Source: Closterium sp. NIES-65
Taxonomy: Eukaryota; Streptophyta; Zygnematophyceae; Desmidiales; Closteriaceae
DNA: 64,000 bases
Direction of reading: 5' to 3'
NCBI GenBank assembly: GCA_948144175.1
Contig: CANXME010001986.1
Coordinates: forward strand, 558,001-622,000
Part shown: in pieces, positions 58,553 to 64,000 of the stretch
How positions within the stretch are numbered: position 1 is the first letter of the stretch
Layout of the letters: each line of letters starts with the position of its first letter
The notes under the pieces: model-generated
Database searches by the model: none
What the model was told of the DNA's origin: nothing
The model's input: only the letters and a program-made list of their open reading frames with translations
Position numbers and translations under genes: made by a program

Positions 58553-58660
58553 ACCCACCCCCCTCAGCGGCAGCTGCAGCAGTGGGAGACAGAGGAGGAG
58601 GAGGAGCAGGGGAGACCACACACCCGCCACCCCCCACTCGCCACCCCCAGACCCTAACAC
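58553..58660 (-). other. Internal conserved core of NA family, copy in NA-2
   Basis: CCCCCCTCAGCGGCAGCTGC then AGTGGGAGACAGAGGAGGAG; homologous to 24900-25020 and, inverted, to about 61615-61745. Confidence 0.78.
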
Positions 58661-58899
58661 AGGGCAGGGCGGGACGGCGGGTAGGGAGGTTACGGGGGGG
58701 GGGGGGGCGACGCGCGGCCTCTCAGGGCGCCAAAACAGGCGGCAGAAGGGGCGGCGCTCGCCCCCCTCCCCCAGGTCGCGGCCCCCTCAGGTCGCCTCGA
58801 CAGGCGACGGGAAAAGAGGGGGGGGCGGTGCACGTGCCCCCAGTGCGCCGTGACTGGCGACGGAGCATGGCTGGGGCGGGGCCGGGGCAGGGTCGAGGC

Positions 58900-59290
58900 A
58901 GGGCCGCAAGGGGCGGCGACGGGGCCGCTGGAGGCGGCGACGGGGCCGATAGGGGCGGCGACGGGGCCGTTAGGGGCGGCGACGGGGCCGCAAGGGGCGG
59001 CGACGGGGCCGCTGGAGGCGGCGACGGGGCCGTTAGGGGCGGCGACGGGGCCGTAAGGGGCGGCGATGGGGCCGATAGGGGCGGCGACGGGGCCACGAAG
59101 GGGCCGCGAGGGGCCTGGAAGGGCGGCGACGGGCCGCTAGGGGCGGCGACGGGGCCGCGAAGGGGCCGCCAGGGGCCTGAGAGGTCGGCGACGGGGCCGT
59201 TAGGGGCGGCGACAGGGCCGCGAAGGGGCCGCGAGGGGCCTGGAAGGGCGGCAACGGGGCCGGGTAGGGGTGGCGACGGGGCCGCTAAGG
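58900..59290 (-). repeat. GC-rich minisatellite in NA-2, shared with the Copia-A1 leader
   Basis: About 20-bp units of GGGGCGGCGACGGGGCCG. The complement, CGGCCCCGTCGCCGCCCC, is the unit at 7900-8190 in the Copia-A1 leader; relative to each element's own strand the two read the same. Confidence 0.85.
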
Positions 59291-59389
59291 GTCGCGCAAG
59301 GGGCACGCCACTGGGCGTGCATAACACAGAGTAGCAGCGGAAGCAGTTAGGTGGGCCCCCAGGCCAGGAGCGTAGATGCTCTGATAGCA

Positions 59390-59524
59390 TGTGAAGAAAT
59401 GACGAATGAAGAAGAGAGGAGGGTGTTCACTAGCAAACATTGGGATACATATAGCAAACCCGAAAAGGGTTGTACTCACTATAGAGTACCCCACTGCAGA
59501 CTAGAGAAACATAATATTCTGACA
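59390..59524 (-). repeat. NA-2 5' LTR
   Basis: 135 bp, followed by GAACG and resumption of Copia-B2 reverse transcriptase. Confidence 0.92.
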
Positions 59525-60405
59525 GAACGGAACACCTGGAAAGTCGTTCCCATCGGCGTGGCACGCAACAAAGCGGTACTCACCGGAAAATGGGTTTTCC
59601 GTGTAAAAACAAAGGCAGACGGCACCATCGACAAGTTTAAGGCGCGCTGGATTATGCGCGGTTTCGACCAAGAGCACGGACGCGACTTCACCAAAAACAT
59701 TTGCCCCGGTCAGCCGACATGCCTCATTGCGAATTCTCCTCGCAATAGCCGCCATGAAGAAGAAGTTGCGGCAAATCGACGTCGCCAATGCATTTCTCTA
59801 CGCACCTGTTGACGCCAAAATCTTCGTCGAACTACCTCACGGTTCCAACGGAGATCCTAACATAGTTTGCCAACTGCTGGAGTCTCTGTACAGTATTAAA
59901 CAGGCTCCGAGACTGTGGCAACAGAATCTACACGCTCGACTTGTCAGAATCCCAGCTTCTCCCTGTTCTGCGATAATCAGTCAGCAATCCGCATAGCGAA
60001 CAAAAGCGGATTCACGAACAGGACGAAGCACATCACACTACGATATTTCTTCGTGAAGGACGAAATCGAGAAGGGGAGACTCGAGTTGTCATACTGCCCC
60101 ACGTATGAGATGGGAGCTAATTACTTGATCAAGAAACTCGGAAAACAGAAGTTCGAGTACTGCATGCTGCTGACTGGACAAAGCCACGTCACCAGCAGCG
60201 ACACTCCAGAAGCAAAGGGGAGTGTTGGAAACAAGTAATTTGAAGGCTTCTGTTATGTGTCGAAATACTAAGTCGTAAACTAAGGCGAAGTACAGCGAAG
60301 CATCGGCGCGTCAACACACGGAGGTTGAGAAGTGAAGAAACCGCTGGTGGTTACGTGAAAGTCAAAGGTCAGCAACCTTTGACCTAACAAGTACAGCGCG
60401 ACAGC

Positions 60406-60614
60406 TGTCAGATTATAATGCATGTCTAGTCTGTAGTGGGGTACTCAAAAGTGAGTATAACCCTTTTAGGGCTTACTACTTGTATCCCCCTCCTTTCTAG
60501 TTTCAACATTCTCCTTCCACAATTCTCTCGACATTTCACTTACACCCTAAAACTCGAACTCACTCCTAAGCTACTATGGCTCCTAAGCCTAAGTCTCGCT
60601 AGTCTTTCTCAACA
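60406..60614 (+). repeat. NA-3 5' LTR
   Basis: TGTCAGATTATAATGC...TTTCTCAACA, 209 bp. Confidence 0.93.
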
Positions 60615-61074
60615 TGCTATCACAGCTTAAAGCTCCTGGCCTGTGGGCCCACTTGCTTCCGCTGCCCTACTGTGTGTCGCGCGCCCCGTGGCGCGCGACA
60701 TTCTATTTTTCTTCCCGCCACGCGCTCGGAACGCGTGGCGGTTTTCTGCCCGCCGTGCGCCCCGAGGCGCGTGGCGGTTTCCTACCTCGTCCCGGCGTCT
60801 TGGGGGCCCGCGCACTGGCCCCGACCGTCGCCTCGTCGCGGCGTTTTGGGGGCCCGCACGCAGGCCCCTCCCGTCGCCTCGTCGCGGCACTTTCGGGGCC
60901 CGCGAGCCGGCCCCTCCCGTTGCCTTGTCACGGCGCCTTAGGGGCCTGCGCGCGGTCCCCTCCCGTCGCCCGTCGAGGCACTTTCGGGGGCCTGCGCGGC
61001 TCCCTAGCACGTCGCCCGTCAGGGCACCCTGGGGGCCGCGCCCTTCCCCTCCCCTCCCTCCTAATTTCCGCTGT

Positions 61075-61545
61075 AGCAGCAGCCCCTGGAGCAGCCGCCC
61101 CAGCAGCAGCAGCACCTAGTGCAGCCGCCCCAGCAGCAGCAGCCCCCGCCCCAGCAGCAGCAGCCCCTGGAGCAGCCGCCTCAGCAGCAGCAGCCCCTGG
61201 AGCAGCCGCCCCAGCAGCAGCAGCCCTTGGAGCAGCCGCCCCAGCAGCAGCAGCCCTTGGAGCAGCCGCCCCAGCAGCTGCAGCCCCTGGAGCAGCCGCC
61301 CCAGCAGCAGCAGCCCGTGGAGCAGCCGCCCCAGCAGCAGCCGCCCCAGCAGGAGCAGCCCCAGCAGCAGCAGCCCCTGGAGCAGCCGCCCCAGCAGCAG
61401 CAGCCCCTGGAGCAGCCGCCCCAGCAGCAGCAGCCCCTGGAGAAGCCGCCCCAGCAGCAGCAGCCCCTGGAGCAGCCGCCCCAACAGCAGCACCCCCTAG
61501 AGCAGCCGCCCCAGCAGCAGCCGCCCCTGGCCCCTGCAGCAACCG
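61075..61545 (+). repeat. 30-bp tandem array in NA-3
   Basis: About 15 units of 30 bp, each made of CAGCAGCAG, a CAGCCCCTGG middle and GAGCAGCCGCCC. All six frames stay open (Gln/Pro/Leu/Glu, Pro/Gly/Ala or Leu/Gly/Arg strings). I treat it as repeat, not gene. Confidence 0.9.
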
Positions 61546-61614
61546 CTCCTGGACTCGGTGCAGCCGTGGGGGGGTGGGTGTGGGGGTGATGGTTGTGGGG
61601 GTGTTGGTTGTGCG

Positions 61615-61745
61615 TGTCGTCCCCTCCTCCTCCTCCTCCTTCGTCTCCCACTGCTGCAGCTATCGCTGAGGGGGGTGGATGTGTGGGAGTCTGTGGTTTA
61701 GGGTTTAAGGGGGTGCGGTGGGTGTAGGGCTAGGGTTTGAGCAGG
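61615..61745 (+). other. Internal conserved core of NA family, copy in NA-3
   Basis: CTCCTCCTCCTCCTTCGTCT, CACTGCTGCAGC and GCTGAGGGGGGTGG: the complement of the cores in NA-1 and NA-2, as expected for an element on the other strand. Confidence 0.75.
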
Positions 61746-62124
61746 GGGTGTGTGAGAGGGGCGTTGGGCAGCTGGGGGAGGTTGAGTGAAGGCAGCAGTC
61801 TTATCGTCAGCAGCACCAGCAGTCCGGAGGCTACAATCTCCGGTAGTCGCCAGTCGCCTGTGGGTCAGTTGCTCGTCTGCCGCTACTTTTAGCCGCGGAG
61901 CCTGTTACCCCTGTAGTCCGGGCCTTTGCTTCGATAGCCACTGAGCCAGCAGCTCGTCTGTGTGTCTGTAGCGTCAGCAGTCGCCTCCCATCTTCTCTCC
62001 CCCACAATCTCTCCTCCTCCTCACTTGCCCACTGTGATTAGCTCTAGCCTTACTTACCTATTGTGAACTCTAGCTCTATGCCTGCATGCTGTACTGATTC
62101 TACCCCACTTTGACTATGGGGGTG

Positions 62125-62333
62125 TGTCAGATTATAATGCATGTCTAGTCTGTAGTGGGGTACTCAAAAGTGATTATAACCCTTTTAGGGCTTACTACTT
62201 GTATCCCCCTCCTTTCTAGTTTCAACATTCTCCTTCCACAATTCTCTCGACATTTCACTTACACCCTAAAACTCGAACTCATTCCTAAGCTACTATGGCT
62301 CCTAAGCCTAAGTCTCGCTAGTCTTTCTCAACA
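62125..62333 (+). repeat. NA-3 3' LTR
   Basis: 209 bp, followed by ACAGC and resumption of the Copia-B2 LTR. Confidence 0.93.
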
Positions 62334-62420
62334 ACAGCAAGGACAAACAGATGACTCGTTATTGAGTAGTTGCCCGAGTCGTCACTGCATCGAACCGCAA
62401 CAGCAACAGTAAAACAGTTA

Positions 62421-62951
62421 CCGTCATACCCCGGATATAAGCGCCACCCTCGGATAAGTGCCTGACGCTTTTAATTGGCGTGTGGCGCTTATATCCGCTG
62501 CTCGATTATAAGCGCACCCATGAAAAAACTTGTTTTATTTTAAGCGCACGTAAACTTGAAATTTTGAAATGTGTTCAGAACGCTGTAACAATTTTTACTT
62601 TAGCATGCGGATGTGTTGCATATTCGCGTCCCTTCACATTCGGACCCTTCAGATTCGGTTCCCTTCACATTCGGACCCTGCGGGTCCAGTCAGCAGGAGC
62701 TGTCAGAAGCTGGATGTGAGTCAGATTGAGTGTATCTCCCAGCGCGCGCGAGAATTTCAGACGACCCCATGTAACTTTGATTTGATTGAAATGGCAAGCA
62801 CGAGATCTACAGTGTGGTGTTAAATATATATAGATATATATGCCATTTTTTAAACGCCGGCGCTTATAAATTTACTCGATTATGAGCCCACCCCCCTAAA
62901 AAAACCTGTTTTATTATTCCACCCCACAGGGGTATATCCGGGGTATGACGG
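62421..62951. mobile_element. Pogo-MITE, 531-bp TA-flanked non-autonomous DNA transposon
   Basis: Ends CCGTCATACCCCGGATATA and its complement TATATCCGGGGTATGACGG; flanked by TA (62419-62420, 62952-62953). The empty site CAGTTATCAG is present in the Copia-B2 5' LTR. TA duplication indicates the Tc1/mariner-pogo superfamily. A subterminal hairpin (CGGATATAAGCGCCAC with GTGTGGCGCTTATATCCG, 62432-62500) lies just inside the left end. No transposase. Confidence 0.9.
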
Positions 62952-63304
62952 TATCAGTTGCATCTTTTCATATTCCTTGTACTCTTATAAAAGCCTTGTA
63001 CCGTATTCTCCCGGATAAAACACCCCCCCGTAATTGTACACCCCCGGGTAGCTAATACGGGGTGGGTGTTATATTCGACCCCGTTAGTACTATACCCCCC
63101 CTTTTGGGGTGATTCTCTATAAGACCCGGGGGGTGGGTGTTATGCGCGGGAAAAAATGCAAATTCATTAAATTTCACACAGTTAGGGGTACATTCTACTA
63201 CGGAAGTATGGCAAACAGCACGTACACCCATCATTTACTCAGAAACAGCACTAACATCACTTCCTAACTCTGTCTTTGCTCTATGGTGCTTCTCCTTGTC
63301 CTGC

Positions 63305-64000
63305 CTACTCCTCCTCCACATCGGCCCCTGCGTTCCACTCTTCACACTCCTCTCCGTCGTAGCGGCCAGGGCGCCACCAGTCATCATCGTCATCGTTGCA
63401 CTCTCCCGCCTCACCACCTTCTTCAGGCGTGTTCCACTCCTCCTCTACCGCCTCCGCTGCCTCCTCTGCGGCGTCATCCTCCTCTGCCGCCTGCAGCTCC
63501 TCGGGCGGCACGGGGGCCTCGGCGTAGAACGGGTTGACGACGACCTCGTCGTCGACGAGGTCGTTGACGTCGTCAAGGACCTCCACCTCACCCTTGTCCC
63601 GCATGTGGGCAAGGATGAGGTGGTCTTCAGTGCCATCAATCTTGGCGGAGATCCCGGTGGTGACGAAAGATTTCTTCACAAGCTCCTCTGGGACAGCTTC
63701 CCAGGACTCGTCGATCCAGCGGAGAACCAAGTCCGCAGGCGGCTTCTTCAGGTTACCTGTGGGTAGGGGTGGGAATAAGAATTAGGACTGTGTATCGGCA
63801 AAGCGTGCTCTGTCACGTAAACGAAAGTTACGCAACGGGTTTTCATGACTTGAACTCACCTGCGCGAGTGGTCAGGTTGATGCCGTCTTCTTCGAACCAT
63901 CCGCTGTAGCGGGAACGCACCCCGCACTTGAACGCGCGGTTCACCGACACATCAAGGGGCTGCCCAAGCGGTGTGCAGCCCCCTGGGATGACCGCCCTTG
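63305..64000 (-). CDS. Pogo/Tigger-type DDE transposase, C-terminal part
   Basis: Cuts and joins transposon ends at TA targets. Two exons are visible on the minus strand: 63860-64000 (open at the window edge) and 63305-63756, joined by a 103-bp intron with donor GTGAGT and acceptor CCCACAG; frames agree. Exon 1 reads VIPGGCTPLGQPLDVSVNRA, the DDE_1 block whose Asp (in QPLD) is the third catalytic residue, then SRYSGWFEEDG. Exon 2 has LRWIDESWEAVPEELVKKSF and GISAKIDGTED, the usual C-terminal block of this family, and ends in an acidic tail (DDDDDWW, VEEE). The DNA-binding half and first two acidic residues lie outside the window. No stop or shift is seen in what is visible, so it may be a live transposase or a domesticated relative. 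Confidence 0.87.
63757..63859 (-). other. Intron of the pogo transposase gene
   Basis: 103 bp, GTGAGT at 63859-63854 and CAG at 63759-63757 on the minus strand. Splicing joins a phase-1 codon (G|GT) that keeps the conserved reading on both sides. Confidence 0.8.

Larger units (their letters stand above)
57846..59524 (-). mobile_element. NA-2, non-autonomous LTR element in Copia-B2
   Basis: LTRs of 135 bp at 57846-57980 and 59390-59524, about 96% alike. Target duplication GAACG (57841-57845, 59525-59529). Polypurine tract 57981-57999; primer site on the minus strand from 59389 reads TGCTATCAGAGCATC. The interior (1.4 kb) has no gag or pol. It holds an about 24-bp array (58195-58430, GGGCGACTGGAGCAACGG), the NA core (58553-58660) and a GC-rich array (58900-59290) shared with the Copia-A1 leader. 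Confidence 0.92.
49200..60238 (+). pseudogene. Copia-B2 gag-pol remains
   Basis: Gag with FDGKDFFTWSFEFELMMEG and GNSAELAYNHLKNLYQATDS; integrase region with DIWHARMGNPS and CFTCPQADFPHRPF, and later MNRTLQNTMRKLLR; reverse transcriptase start GKWVFRVKTKADGTIDKFKA; RNase H tail CPTYEMGANYLIKKLGKQKF. The parts are separated by Copia-A4 and NA-2. Broken, many breaks. Confidence 0.85.
60406..62333 (+). mobile_element. NA-3, non-autonomous LTR element in the Copia-B2 3' LTR
   Basis: LTRs of 209 bp at 60406-60614 and 62125-62333 differing at about 2 sites, so fairly young. Target duplication ACAGC (60401-60405, 62334-62338). Primer site TGCTATCACAGC starts at 60615; polypurine tract 62106-62124. 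The interior (1.5 kb) has no gag or pol: GC-rich GGCGCC-type repeats (60.67-61.05 kb), a 30-bp array (61.08-61.54 kb) and the NA core (about 61615-61745). Confidence 0.93.
48562..63000 (+). mobile_element. Copia-B2, Ty1/copia element loaded with later insertions
   Basis: 5' LTR 48562-49017 (456 bp, TGTTGGAAAC...GCCCAACA). Primer site TGGTATGAGAGCT starts at 49018. Gag 49.2-50.1 kb, protease region 50.4-50.6 kb, integrase 51.2-51.8 and 57.70-57.83 kb, reverse transcriptase 59.53-59.94 kb, RNase H tail 60.0-60.24 kb. The 3' LTR starts at 60223 and lies in pieces (60223-60405, 62334-62420, 62952-63000) because of NA-3, the Pogo-MITE and Pogo-1; the rest is beyond the window. Copia-A4 and NA-2 also lie inside. 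Same family as Copia-B1. Broken, many breaks. Confidence 0.9.
63001..64000 (-). mobile_element. Pogo-1, pogo-type DNA transposon, left end
   Basis: Starts CCGTATTCTCCCGG directly after a TA (62999-63000) in the Copia-B2 3' LTR; the 5' LTR shows the empty site (CCTTGTATCTC). Subterminal blocks GGATAAAACACCC and GGGTGGGTGTTATGCGCGGG can pair. It carries a DDE transposase gene on the minus strand. The right end is outside the window, so the second TIR and TA cannot be seen. Confidence 0.85.

Noticed and set aside
60928-61542. Collagen-like Ala/Gly or Gln/Pro protein
   Set aside because: Comes from the 30-bp array of NA-3; open in all six frames.

Overview
The window looks like nuclear DNA from a green-lineage (streptophyte) eukaryote. 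The evidence is intron-split GH28 polygalacturonase genes with GT-AG introns, Ty1/copia and Ty3/gypsy retrotransposons with initiator-Met-type primer sites, PIF/Harbinger-type MITEs and a pogo-type transposon. The Lys/Ser/Pro-rich wall-protein-like linker on one polygalacturonase and the very GC-rich copia coding sequence would suit a charophyte alga (a zygnematophyte such as Closterium is plausible), but the species cannot be proved from sequence alone.

Layout. (1) 0.7-6.6 kb, minus: polygalacturonase gene PG1, six exons, 487 aa, all catalytic motifs present. Its introns are packed with short and tandem copies of its own exon edges. (2) 6.9-7.4 kb: a long imperfect inverted repeat with a 9-bp loop. 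(3) 7.5-42.2 kb: a nest of fossil LTR elements. Copia-A1 (7592-21766) holds Copia-A2 (12503-19893). Copia-A3 (22026-30786, minus) holds a non-autonomous element, NA-1 (24220-25606), and two MITEs inside its left LTR. A chromodomain gypsy element (about 30.8-42.2 kb, minus) is split by Copia-B1 (31477-37620). (4) 42.8-46.6 kb, minus: PG2, five exons, 898 aa, a paralogue of PG1 with an N-terminal membrane anchor and Lys/Pro-rich stalk. (5) 46.6-48.6 kb: unassigned sequence. (6) 48.6-64 kb: Copia-B2, which has received Copia-A4 (51813-57699), NA-2 (57846-59524), NA-3 (60406-62333, inside its 3' LTR), a 531-bp TA-flanked MITE (62421-62951) and a pogo-type transposon (from 63001 past the window end) carrying a spliced DDE transposase gene.

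How the parts relate. PG1 and PG2 are a head-to-tail paralogous pair pushed apart by about 36 kb of mobile elements. The intron positions they share are identical; PG1 has one extra intron, filled with a 19-bp minisatellite. Four autonomous-type copia elements (A1-A4) and three coding-free elements (NA-1 to NA-3) share the polypurine tract just upstream of the 3' LTR, a core inside the LTR and 5-bp target duplications. The three NA elements also share an internal core. This points to a non-autonomous LTR family moved by the copia-A machinery. Target-site duplications at nearly every junction let the order of insertion be read directly.
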